Assembly: GCA_017528675.1 (NCBI GenBank)
Contig: JAFXOO010000446.1
Span: forward strand, 1-14,200
Direction: 5' to 3'
DNA from: Oscillospiraceae bacterium
GTDB lineage: Bacteria; Bacillota; Clostridia; Oscillospirales; Ruminococcaceae
Length of the DNA stretch: 14,200 nucleotides
The position numbers were made by a program, and so were the translations under genes. The notes below the pieces were generated by a model. The model was not told where the DNA came from and searched no databases. It worked only from the letters and a program-made list of their open reading frames with translations. The stretch's first letter is position 1; every line of letters begins with the position of its first letter. This document shows positions 6,468-12,863 of this stretch, in pieces.

Positions 6468-7107
6468 CATCCGGGCAGAGGAGCATCTCGGACTGGTACA
6501 TATGTGCGCAGGGCGGTTTTCCAATCGTGGAATTCCCTACGAAGACCTGTACTCCGCCGGATGCGAGGGGCTCGTCAAGGCGGCAAATGCGTTTGATACC
6601 TCACGGGGCGTGCAGTTCTCGACCTATGCGGTGCCGGTGATTCTCGGAGAGATCAAGCGTCTGTTCCGGGAAAGCGGCACGGTGCATGTTTCACGCAGCC
6701 TGCGGGAGCTGTCGCTGAAGGTGCAGCAGCTCACGGAACGCAGCCTCAAGGAGTCCGGTACCGAGCCGCCGCTCTCTGTCCTTGCTGAGCAGACCGGCGC
6801 CACGCCGGAGGAGATCACCACGGCGCTGTGTGCGTGCAGCCCTGTGCTGTCCCTGACAGCGCCGGACGAGGACGAGGGACAGATGGACATCGCCGTGGAA
6901 GCGCCGGATGAGAAAATCTCGGACAGCCTGGCGCTCCGGCAGGTCATGGCAAAGCTTGACCCTGCCGACCGCCGGCTGCTGGAGCTGCGCTATTACCAGG
7001 AGCTGACGCAGGTCAGGACTGCCGAGGTGCTTGGCATGACGCAGGTGCAGGTCTCCCGCCGGGAAAAGAAGCTGCTGCTCTATCTCCGGCAGGAGCTCCT
7101 GCAATAA
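6445..7107 (+). CDS. sigF: RNA polymerase sigma factor, sigma-F/G/B family
   Basis: The 220-residue sigma-70 family protein has region 2 at about 13-75 (YEDLYSAGCEGLVKA, FDTSRGVQFSTYAVPVILGEI). It has the VSRSLREL motif of sporulation and stress sigmas at 82-89, and region 4 at about 165-215 with the helix-turn-helix QVRTAEVLGMTQVQVSRREKK. It is about 35 residues shorter than B. subtilis sigma-F, mostly at the N-terminus. Two starts are possible: ATG 6445 (used here) and ATG 6451, which has GGGG about 7 nt upstream. Sigma-F is the best guess from gene order, but a general-stress sigma-B role cannot be excluded. Confidence 0.85.
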   Translation: MTMRKKPDIRAEEHLGLVHMCAGRFSNRGIPYEDLYSAGCEGLVKAANAFDTSRGVQFSTYAVPVILGEIKRLFRESGTVHVSRSLRELSLKVQQLTERSLKESGTEPPLSVLAEQTGATPEEITTALCACSPVLSLTAPDEDEGQMDIAVEAPDEKISDSLALRQVMAKLDPADRRLLELRYYQELTQVRTAEVLGMTQVQVSRREKKLLLYLRQELLQ

Positions 7108-7112
7108 TCAGG

Positions 7113-7144
7113 AAAAGGCTGCATTGCACCGCAAGCAGCCTTTT
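7113..7144. terminator. Bidirectional rho-independent terminator
   Basis: A perfect 10-bp stem (AAAAGGCTGC at 7113-7122 with GCAGCCTTTT at 7135-7144, 12-nt loop) lies between two convergent genes. It gives a T run in both directions, so it serves the sigma operon on the plus strand and the peptide array on the minus strand. Confidence 0.85.
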
Positions 7145-7176
7145 GCCTGTCATTCACTTGTTCTGTGCCGGTTGGT

Positions 7177-7686
7177 TTACCAGCGGGTGATATTCTCCTT
7201 CACCCAGCCATAGGCAGTCTCTGCACCGGAAACGATGTCATCCTTGTACTTGTACACGCCATAGCCGATGGCGCCGACGGCGACAACACCGATTGCAATG
7301 CCGCCGATGATTTTGCCGGCACCTGAACTGCCCGTCACGCTCTCGATCTTCTTCGATGCCACTGAAGCGATCTCCGAAAAATCATCTTCATAGCCGTGAC
7401 CAAGCGGACTTAAACGTCCACCCGGATCGCCGCCGGCAACTTTCGTCAGCTCCTCCTCGGTGAGCTCGCCTGCATGGGTGAGCTTCTCAAGCTGCTCCTC
7501 CGTCAGGGTGCCATCCGCAACGGCGCCGATCATTTCCTTCATCAGTTCGATTTCGGTCAGACTGATCTCAACGCCCTTGTCCGCAAAGAGCTTCTGTACG
7601 GCTTCTTCGTTCTCGGCTTCGATGCAGGACTTCACAAATGCCTCGTCGGACATGGCTGCTTTGATCTGTTCGGCTCTCTCATTCAC
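7177..7686 (-). CDS. Nif11-leader peptide precursor A, glycine-rich helix type
   Basis: The product has 169 residues. The first 86 are a Nif11-type leader (SDEAFVKSCIEAENEEAVQK motif, ending VAGG), which guides modification or export and is cut after GG. The mature part has 83 residues, the longest in the array. It has a charged variable stretch (87-127), a glycine-rich hydrophobic helix (GKIIGGIAIGVVAVGAIGYG) and the tail YGWVKENITRW. It uses GTG as start, with AGGAG about 8 nt upstream, unlike the ATG of its neighbours. It is the last gene of the array, with the terminator 32 bp downstream. Hydrophobicity and GxxxG spacing suggest a membrane-active bacteriocin-like peptide, which is an inference. 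Confidence 0.82.
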   Translation of the reverse strand: MNERAEQIKAAMSDEAFVKSCIEAENEEAVQKLFADKGVEISLTEIELMKEMIGAVADGTLTEEQLEKLTHAGELTEEELTKVAGGDPGGRLSPLGHGYEDDFSEIASVASKKIESVTGSSGAGKIIGGIAIGVVAVGAIGYGVYKYKDDIVSGAETAYGWVKENITRW

Positions 7687-7712
7687 GATACAACTCTCCT
7701 TTGCACCTGACT

Positions 7713-8198
7713 TTACCAGCGGGTGATATTCTCCTTCACCCAGCCATAGGCTGTCTCTGCACCGGAAGCGATTTCGTCCGAGAACTTATACACACCATAG
7801 CCGATGGCGCCGACGGCGACAACACCGGCTGCAATGCCGCCGATGATTTTACCGCTGCTGCCGGTTTTCTTTGCCACTTCATTCATCGTTTTTCTTACTA
7901 TGGGAAGGAGGTCGCTCTCGCTCAGAAGCGAGGGGCCAGCGCCGCCGGCGACTTCGAGAAGCTCATCCTCACTCAGCTCGCCGCCATTTGCCAGCTTCTC
8001 AAGCTGCTCCCCGGTCAGGGTGCCGTCCGCAGCGGCGCCGATCAGTTCCTTCATCAGTTCGATTTCGGTCAGGCTCATCTCAACGCCCTTGTCTGCAAAG
8101 AGCTTCTGTACGGCTTCTTCGTTCTCGGCTTCGATGCAGGACTTCACAAATGCCTCGTCGGACATAACGGCCTTGATCTGTTCGTTTCTCTTATTCAT
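7713..8198 (-). CDS. Nif11-leader peptide precursor B, glycine-rich helix type
   Basis: The product has 161 residues: an 86-residue leader ending EVAGG and a 75-residue mature part. The variable stretch (87-115, LLSESDLLPIVRKTMNEVAK) has nothing in common with that of precursor A. The helix GKIIGGIAAGVVAVGAIGYG and tail YGWVKENITRW are almost identical to A. The leader DNA is nearly identical to that of A as well, so the pair looks like a recent duplication with replacement or fast change of the middle. AGGAGG lies about 8 nt before ATG. Confidence 0.83.
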   Translation of the reverse strand: MNKRNEQIKAVMSDEAFVKSCIEAENEEAVQKLFADKGVEMSLTEIELMKELIGAAADGTLTGEQLEKLANGGELSEDELLEVAGGAGPSLLSESDLLPIVRKTMNEVAKKTGSSGKIIGGIAAGVVAVGAIGYGVYKFSDEIASGAETAYGWVKENITRW

Positions 8199-8248
8199 GT
8201 GTAATTCCTCCTGAATGATAATGGTGTTATTGTAGATCGCCGGTTGGA

Positions 8249-8740
8249 TTACCAGCGGCTTGTGATCTTGTCAGCCACCCACTTTGCACCGGATGCAATA
8301 TCGTCCTTGTACTTGTAGACGCCATAGCCGATGGTAGCGACCGCTGCAATGCCGACTGCAATGCCGCCGATAATCCGGCCAACGCTGGAACTGCTGGCTG
8401 CGCCTGAAACCCTGTAGACATCAGCCGGCAATACATCGCCGGAATGAAGCGGCTTCGGTACCGGACCCGTCGGTGTAAGGACACCGCCGGCTGCGGCTTC
8501 AAGCTCCTCCTCGGACAGCTCGCCGCCGTTTGCCAGCTTATCAAGCTGCTCCCCGGTCAAAGTGCCGTCTGCCAGGGCGCCGATCATTTCGCCCATCAGC
8601 TCGATCTCGGTCAGAGACATCTCGATGCCCTTGTCGGCAAAGAGCTTCTGTACGGCTTCCTCGTTCTCGGCCTCGATGCAGGCATTCACAAATGCCTCGT
8701 CGGACATGGCTGCTTTGATCTGTTCGGTTCTCTCATTCAT
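8249..8740 (-). CDS. Nif11-leader peptide precursor C, glycine-rich helix type
   Basis: The product has 163 residues: an 86-residue leader ending AAAGG and a 77-residue mature part. The variable stretch is proline- and serine-rich (TPTGPVPKPLHSGDVLPADV), followed by VGRIIGGIAVGIAAVATIGYG and a diverged tail ending WVADKITSRW. The start is the ATG at 8738-8740 with AAGGAG about 9 nt upstream. An in-frame extension of 10 residues upstream lacks leader similarity and would overlap the previous stop. Confidence 0.82.
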   Translation of the reverse strand: MNERTEQIKAAMSDEAFVNACIEAENEEAVQKLFADKGIEMSLTEIELMGEMIGALADGTLTGEQLDKLANGGELSEEELEAAAGGVLTPTGPVPKPLHSGDVLPADVYRVSGAASSSSVGRIIGGIAVGIAAVATIGYGVYKYKDDIASGAKWVADKITSRW

Positions 8741-8766
8741 GATACCATTCTCCTTCCGATGTCCAC

Positions 8767-9216
8767 TCACCAGCGGGAAATTCTGTCCTTGCTCTTGTAC
8801 ACGCCATAGCCAATGGCACCAACCGCTAAAACGCCTGCTGCAATGCCGCCAATGATGCGGCCGATACTGCTTCCGCCAGTAGCGTTAAGTATTGCCACTT
8901 GTTCGTCATTCAAAGCATCGCATCTGGTAATGATACCTTCTACCAGGTCTACCGGGCCGCCGCAGGCTGCGGCTTCAAGCTCATCCTCATCCAGCTCGCC
9001 GCCATTCGCCAGCTTCTCAAGCTGCGCCTCGGTTAGTTTGCCGTCTGCCATGGCAGAGATCATCTCCGCCATCAGCTCGATTTCCGTCAGACTCATCTCA
9101 ATGCCCTTGTCCGCAAAGAGCTTCTGTACGGCTTCTTCATTCTCTGCTTCCATGCAGGACTTCACAAATGCCTCGTCGGACATGACAGCCCTGATCTGTT
9201 CGGTTCTCTCATTCAT
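8767..9216 (-). CDS. Nif11-leader peptide precursor D, short-tail variant with altered cleavage site
   Basis: The product has 149 residues. The leader is 87 residues long, one more than its relatives, because a Cys is inserted before the double glycine (AAACGG). The mature part of 62 residues has a Cys-containing variable stretch (VDLVEGIITRCDALNDEQ), the helix GRIIGGIAAGVLAVGAIGYG and only a short tail (SKDRISRW). The YGWVKEN segment is missing. The start at 9214-9216 has AGGAGG upstream. Only 26 bp separate it from C, so the two are co-transcribed. Confidence 0.82.
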   Translation of the reverse strand: MNERTEQIRAVMSDEAFVKSCMEAENEEAVQKLFADKGIEMSLTEIELMAEMISAMADGKLTEAQLEKLANGGELDEDELEAAACGGPVDLVEGIITRCDALNDEQVAILNATGGSSIGRIIGGIAAGVLAVGAIGYGVYKSKDRISRW

Positions 9217-9296
9217 AATAAAGCCCCTCCTGCCTTTTGATACCGATGCAGCAGCACCGTATCTGACTTGTTGTAGCATAAAATCTGGTGTCCCGG

Positions 9297-9368
9297 TCAG
9301 CCTGCCAGATTGTCAAGATCCATCTCGGAGACACCTTGGGAAGCACTGAAGGAATCATCAGTGCAGTC
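9297..9368 (-). pseudogene. Possible remnant of a Nif11 leader end
   Basis: The minus strand reads SFSASQGVSEMDLDNLAG and then a stop. This resembles the leader ends of the neighbours (GELRDEDLENVAGG, ISAEDLAKVAGG), with the stop where the second glycine should be. The upstream frame (to 9488) shows no leader similarity. It may be debris of a deleted array member or chance. Confidence 0.3.
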
Positions 9369-9506
9369 ATTCCGGGATGGTAAAGGGGCTGTTTGCAGGG
9401 CTTCGCCCCACGCCTCCTTGCTTCCGGAATCCAAGACGGGTCTTCGCATTCCCCTGCCGTAAACGGCAGCCTTGCCGGGCCGGGTCACACAAGCTTATCA
9501 GCAAAG

Positions 9507-9550
9507 CTGCCCTGCGCAATTCTGTTGATTGGCAGAATGCGTCAGGGCAG
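9507..9550. other. Long imperfect hairpin downstream of precursor E
   Basis: CTGCCCTG-CGCA-ATTCTG (9507-9524) pairs with 9533-9550 through 17 base pairs and two single-base bulges, with an 8-nt loop. It lies 28-71 bp after the stop of gene E on the minus strand. Without a T run it is more likely a processing or 3'-protection structure than a full terminator. Confidence 0.5.
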
Positions 9551-9577
9551 TCTGCTTGCTCATGCTAAGCTATCCGT

Positions 9578-10072
9578 TTACCAGCGGGTGATGTTGTCCT
9601 TGACCCAGTTGTAGCCAGTCACAGCGCTGTCCTTTACGGCATTATAGCCAGTCACAACGCCGTCCTTGACGGTGTCCACAACGGAATCACAAACGTCAGA
9701 CACCTTGTCCACGACCTTGCCGTAGCTGTCAACGATCTGGTCCAGAGTCGCATTGTGGTAGCCCAGCAGCGCCAGACCCTTCTGAGCCACATACAGCGTC
9801 GGGCCGCCGGTGAGCAGACCGCCTGCTGCCTGTGCCAGCTCCTCCTCGGACAGCTCGCCGTTTACAGCCTTCTCAAGCTGCTCGCCGGAAATCTTGCCGT
9901 CAATGACAGCCAGCATCGTATCACGAATGCCTACGATCTCGTCAATTGACATCTCAACGCCGTTGTCAGAGAACAGCTTCTGAACAGCTTCCTCGTTCTC
10001 AGCATTCATTGCTGCCTTTACGAATTCCTGATCCTGCATCAGGGCTTCTACCTTCTTCATTCTCTCGTCCAT
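9578..10072 (-). CDS. Nif11-leader peptide precursor E, 11-residue-repeat type
   Basis: The product has 164 residues: an 85-residue leader (MDERMKK start, SIDEIVGIRDTM in the middle) ending QAAGG and a 79-residue mature part. This is a different subfamily from A-D. It has no glycine-rich membrane helix. Instead the mature part ends in 11-residue repeats (VKDGVVTGYNA, VKDSAVTGYNW, VKDNITRW) that would form a long amphipathic helix, as 11-mer repeats do in lipid-binding proteins. The final WVKDNITRW matches the tail of the other subfamily. The ATG at 10070-10072 follows AGGAGGAG. One Cys lies in the mature part. Confidence 0.82.
   Translation of the reverse strand: MDERMKKVEALMQDQEFVKAAMNAENEEAVQKLFSDNGVEMSIDEIVGIRDTMLAVIDGKISGEQLEKAVNGELSEEELAQAAGGLLTGGPTLYVAQKGLALLGYHNATLDQIVDSYGKVVDKVSDVCDSVVDTVKDGVVTGYNAVKDSAVTGYNWVKDNITRW
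9608..9675 (-). repeat. 33-bp tandem repeat inside precursor E
   Basis: Two imperfect 33-bp copies (about 9611-9643 and 9644-9676) encode the 11-residue units VKDGVVTGYNA and VKDSAVTGYNW. Because 33 bp is a whole number of codons, unit gain or loss would keep the frame. Confidence 0.65.
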
Positions 10073-10160
10073 GATAAACTCCTCCTGATAAAAAATTATG
10101 TATTTGTACCCCAGGGGGGGATACCTGTACCATGGCGGGGCGCTGCCCGCACTTTTCCGT

Positions 10161-10643
10161 TTACCAGCGGGTGATATTTTCCTTGACCCAGCCGTAGGCA
10201 GTCTCTGCACCAGAGGCGATGTCGTCCTTGAACTTGTACACGCCGTAGCCGATGGCGCCGACTGCCACAATACCGGCTGCAATGCCGCCGATGATCTTTC
10301 CGGCACTGCCTCCACCGTACTGTTTACTGATTTTCGCCATTTGCTGCTCAGCGATGGCCGGGAGGCTGGTAATTCCTCCTGCGCCGCCGCCGGCTGCGGA
10401 TGCAAGCGCATTCTCATCCAGCTCGCCGCCATTTGCCAGCGTTTCAAGCTGCTCCCCGGTCATCGTCCCGTCTGCCATAGCGGTAATCAGCTCCGCCATC
10501 AGCTCAATCTCCGTCAGACTCATCTCAATGCCTCTGCCGGCAAAGAGCTTCTGTACGGCTTCTTCATTCTCCGCTTCGATGCAGGACTTCACAAATGCCT
10601 CGTCGGACATGGCAGCCTTGATCTGTTCGGTTCTCTCGTTCAT
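10161..10643 (-). CDS. Nif11-leader peptide precursor F, glycine-rich helix type
   Basis: The product has 160 residues: an 86-residue leader ending SAAGG and a 74-residue mature part. The variable stretch contains ITSLPAIAEQQMAKISKQYG. The helix GKIIGGIAAGIVAVGAIGYG and tail YGWVKENITRW match A and B, although F lies between E and G of the other subfamily. The subfamilies are therefore interleaved. The start at 10641-10643 has a weaker ribosome site (GAGAGG, about 8 nt) than its neighbours. An in-frame upstream extension of 11 residues is rejected for lack of leader similarity. Confidence 0.82.
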   Translation of the reverse strand: MNERTEQIKAAMSDEAFVKSCIEAENEEAVQKLFAGRGIEMSLTEIELMAELITAMADGTMTGEQLETLANGGELDENALASAAGGGAGGITSLPAIAEQQMAKISKQYGGGSAGKIIGGIAAGIVAVGAIGYGVYKFKDDIASGAETAYGWVKENITRW

Positions 10644-10682
10644 AACAACAGCCTCTCTGCTATGCTTTCCCGTCATTTCCGC

Positions 10683-11165
10683 TTACCAGCGGGTGATGTT
10701 GTCCTTGACCCAGCCGTAGCCGCTGACAACGCCGTCCTTCACGGCATTGTAGCCGGTGACAACGCCGTCCTTCACGGTATTATAGCCGTTCTTGATCTCC
10801 TGACCCAGGTCAATCTCCGCAGCTTCACAGCCCTTGTAGGTTGCAAGCGCCGCAATCGTGAGTCCCATCAGTGACCCTAAGAAGATCTTGACATTGGTTT
10901 CCGGAGAAAAGCCGCCTGCTGCCTCCATCAGTTCTTCCTCAGAAAGCTCACCGGACACTGCCTTCTGCAACTGCTCCTCGCTGACACGGCCATCGAATGC
11001 GGCGATCATTGTTTCACGCAGTGCGCCGATCTCCTCGATTGTGAAATCAACACCGTTGTCTGCAAACAGCTTCTGGACATCTGTCTCGCTCTCAGCATTC
11101 AGTGCTGCCTTGAAAAATGCCTGATCGCTGATCAGGGCTTCTGCCTTCTTCATTCTCTCATCCAT
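10683..11165 (-). CDS. Nif11-leader peptide precursor G, membrane helix plus 11-residue repeats
   Basis: The product has 160 residues: an 85-residue leader of the MDERMKK subfamily ending EAAGG and a 75-residue mature part. The mature part combines a hydrophobic helix (VKIFLGSLMGLTIAALATYK) with 11-residue repeats (VKDGVVTGYNA, VKDGVVSGYGW, VKDNITRW). It thus links the two designs seen in its neighbours. ATG at 11163-11165 is preferred over the adjacent ATG at 11166 because it gives 8 nt to AGGAGG and the same N-terminus as E. Confidence 0.82.
   Translation of the reverse strand: MDERMKKAEALISDQAFFKAALNAESETDVQKLFADNGVDFTIEEIGALRETMIAAFDGRVSEEQLQKAVSGELSEEELMEAAGGFSPETNVKIFLGSLMGLTIAALATYKGCEAAEIDLGQEIKNGYNTVKDGVVTGYNAVKDGVVSGYGWVKDNITRW
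10716..10790 (-). repeat. 33-bp tandem repeat inside precursor G
   Basis: Two nearly identical 33-bp copies (10716-10748 and 10749-10781) plus a partial third encode the 11-residue units of precursor G. The copies are more alike than those in E, suggesting a recent duplication or conversion. Confidence 0.75.
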
Positions 11166-11197
11166 CATAATTACCTCCTGAATTTCGTTGATTCTGT

Positions 11198-11656
11198 TTA
11201 CCAGCGCCGCTTTACAGCGATCGCAATACCAGATCCGAGCAATACAACGCCTGCCACGCAGCCTGCAATCTTTGCGTCAGAAATCGTCTTGAAGCTCCCA
11301 GAAATCGTCTGCGCTGAACCCGAAACCGAATTCTCGATGGTTTTGCTGTATGTCGTGGTATCGTAGAACAGCACATCGGCAATTTTGCTGAAGATGCTGC
11401 CGCCGGCTACATTTTCGAGATCTTCGTCCCGCAGCTCGCCTTCCTTGACAATTGCTTCGAGCTGCTCACGGCTGACTCTGCCGTCATTCAGACCCTCCAG
11501 CAGCTCGCCCATCAGCTCGACCTCCGTCAGGGAGACTTCTACGCCATTGTCCGCCAGCATCTTCTGGACGTCCTCGGCGCTCTCAGCGCCGAGCAATTTT
11601 TCTGCGAATGCATTGTCTGACAGCAATGCCTTCAGCTTTTCTGTTTTTTCATTCAT
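11198..11656 (-). CDS. Nif11-leader peptide precursor H, first gene of the array, divergent type
   Basis: The product has 152 residues: an 86-residue leader (MNEKTEKLKALLSDNAF start) ending NVAGG and a 66-residue mature part. The mature part is Ser/Thr-rich (YSKTIENSVSGSAQTISGSF), then has a hydrophobic helix (IAGCVAGVVLLGSGIAIAV) directly followed by KRRW at the C-terminus. It lacks the YGWVKEN tail but keeps the terminal Arg-Trp. GGAGGAG lies about 6 nt before the ATG. It is the promoter-proximal gene, with the palindrome promoter at 11754-11845. Confidence 0.82.
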   Translation of the reverse strand: MNEKTEKLKALLSDNAFAEKLLGAESAEDVQKMLADNGVEVSLTEVELMGELLEGLNDGRVSREQLEAIVKEGELRDEDLENVAGGSIFSKIADVLFYDTTTYSKTIENSVSGSAQTISGSFKTISDAKIAGCVAGVVLLGSGIAIAVKRRW

Positions 11657-11753
11657 TCTTTTCTCCTCCGGTCTGTAAATCAATTTTCTTCTGTCCGGGA
11701 TCATCATACAGACAGTCGCCGCAGATGCATGCACTGCATCAGGCGTTATATTC

Positions 11754-11845
11754 ATTATAGCATAAGTGTTTTTTTAATGCAATCACCCGTTTTTCAAAAA
11801 ATGGGTGATTTTGTAATGATTCTGTACCGGGTGATGGGTGGATGA
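11754..11845 (-). promoter_or_regulatory. Promoter P1 of the peptide array, with 30-bp palindrome and upstream TCACCC boxes
   Basis: On the minus strand the -10 is TATAAT (11754-11759) with an extended TATGC before it. The spacer is 17 bp and the -35 is TTGCAT (11777-11782). A 30-bp palindrome (11781-11810) with arms AATCACCC and GGGTGATT and T/A-rich centre overlaps the -35 by two bases. TCAYCC-like boxes follow upstream: TCATTA starts 11 bp before the palindrome box, TCACCCGG 15 bp further and TCATCC another 11 bp. The same layout recurs at 13057 and 13561. Confidence 0.75.
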
Positions 11846-11866
11846 CTGGGATGAGCCGCTTGCGCA

Positions 11867-12775
11867 TCACACCTCAAGCAGTCCCTTCAGCGCATCCTGT
11901 TTCTGTTCGAGCTGCATTGCAAGCTCAAACGGCGGCAGACCACCGCCGGCTTCTGCAATGGCATCGAATTCCTTCAGGAGCCGGTGCATACCGTCCGCCA
12001 GCCGGTCAAGCTGCTCCGGCGTGGGGGCATCGAGATAGTTCTCCAGCCTGCCGCCGGTGTAGCGGCCGTCGGTGATGCCGAAGCAATGCTCCGCCATGGC
12101 GGCGTCCGTCCTGCCGAATGCCGCATAGATACCGACCGTATCGGCAACCGCCTCGTCCCAGACAGCACTGACCTGCTCCGGGAAAAGCTTGCGGCAGACG
12201 AAGTGGGTGCACTCGTGGTACATCCGGATGGTCATGGAATGGCCGAGCCACTCCTCCGGGGTGAAGCCGAAGTCCGATGCCGGAATACCGCTGTAGGGGC
12301 TGGTGGACAGCACGATCAGCGACTCGGTGTAATTGCTCTTATCCTGCGTGAAGCGGCGAAATTCCGCATTCCACCCGATCAACCCCGCATCGGGATGCTC
12401 ACGCTCGAATTCCTCCCGGTGCGCATCAATCCTGCGGCGGTTGATGATGCCGCTGATGATGGAGGCTCCCTGCGTCCTGGGAATTTCCACAGCAGCACAG
12501 CGGTTTGCCATAATCCGGAGGAATGTCTCGAAATCCTGCCGCTCATCGAGAACAATCACCCGCACCTCGCCTGCCGGGGTCTGCTCGAAGCTGCAACGGT
12601 CCCGGTCACTTGTAATAAAGTGCGCCAGCGAATTCGTCGGCGGCTCCTCGCCCCTGAGTACGACACCCTTATAGAGCTGCTGGCTTTCCTCGCCGGGGAC
12701 AAGATAAAGCTGCCGGAATATATCGGCAAGCGCAGGAATCACCTGCCTGCCGGTTATCACAGTCTGATTGTGCAT
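11867..12775 (-). CDS. Putative zinc metallopeptidase (HECTH) next to the peptide genes
   Basis: The 302-residue soluble protein has no signal peptide or membrane helix. HECTH at residues 187-191 is an HExxH zinc and catalytic motif. WDEAVADTVGIY follows, with Glu208 suitably placed as the third zinc ligand, a gluzincin pattern. I do not recognise the rest, including the N-terminal 180 residues. It has its own promoter (12835-12863). It lies between the minus-strand array and the plus-strand precursors, so leader removal, activation, turnover or immunity for those peptides is plausible but unproven. The ATG at 12773-12775 has AAGGAAGG upstream; a 16-residue in-frame extension is rejected for lack of a ribosome site. 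Confidence 0.7.
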   Translation of the reverse strand: MHNQTVITGRQVIPALADIFRQLYLVPGEESQQLYKGVVLRGEEPPTNSLAHFITSDRDRCSFEQTPAGEVRVIVLDERQDFETFLRIMANRCAAVEIPRTQGASIISGIINRRRIDAHREEFEREHPDAGLIGWNAEFRRFTQDKSNYTESLIVLSTSPYSGIPASDFGFTPEEWLGHSMTIRMYHECTHFVCRKLFPEQVSAVWDEAVADTVGIYAAFGRTDAAMAEHCFGITDGRYTGGRLENYLDAPTPEQLDRLADGMHRLLKEFDAIAEAGGGLPPFELAMQLEQKQDALKGLLEV

Positions 12776-12834
12776 GCGATCCTTCCTTTCTGCCCACAAG
12801 CTGCTTCCGGTGAACCGGAGCACAGGCTACTTTT

Positions 12835-12863
12835 ATTATACCATAGGCAGACGGCCGATGCAA
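12835..12863 (-). promoter_or_regulatory. Promoter of the metallopeptidase gene (P4)
   Basis: TATAAT (12835-12840), exactly 17 bp and TTGCAT (12858-12863) on the minus strand give the same core promoter as P1 and P3. The 30-bp palindrome and phased TCACCC boxes are absent; only an isolated TCAC lies near 12892, out of register. Confidence 0.65.

Larger units (their letters stand above)
9217..9577. other. Long gap in the peptide array with a hairpin and a possible leader remnant
   Basis: Gaps elsewhere in the array are 26-88 bp, but this one is 361 bp. It holds a long hairpin (9507-9524 with 9533-9550, 17 pairs and two bulges, no T run) and a smaller one, CTGCCG/CGGCAG, near 9459-9474. A minus-strand frame ending at 9297 resembles the end of a Nif11 leader (see 9297-9368). 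I see no convincing promoter for genes D to A. TTGACA occurs on the minus strand near 9313-9318 without a good -10. Confidence 0.5.

Noticed and set aside
7701..8204. Plus-strand frames opposite the peptide array
   Set aside because: They recur in every array member only because the minus-strand genes are near repeats. They lack Shine-Dalgarno sequences and any domain pattern.
11781..11810. Palindrome before the array read as a rho-independent terminator for the metallopeptidase
   Set aside because: The stem is followed by GCATT or TTGTAA rather than a T run. The same palindrome sits at the same place in two other promoters, so an operator role explains it better.
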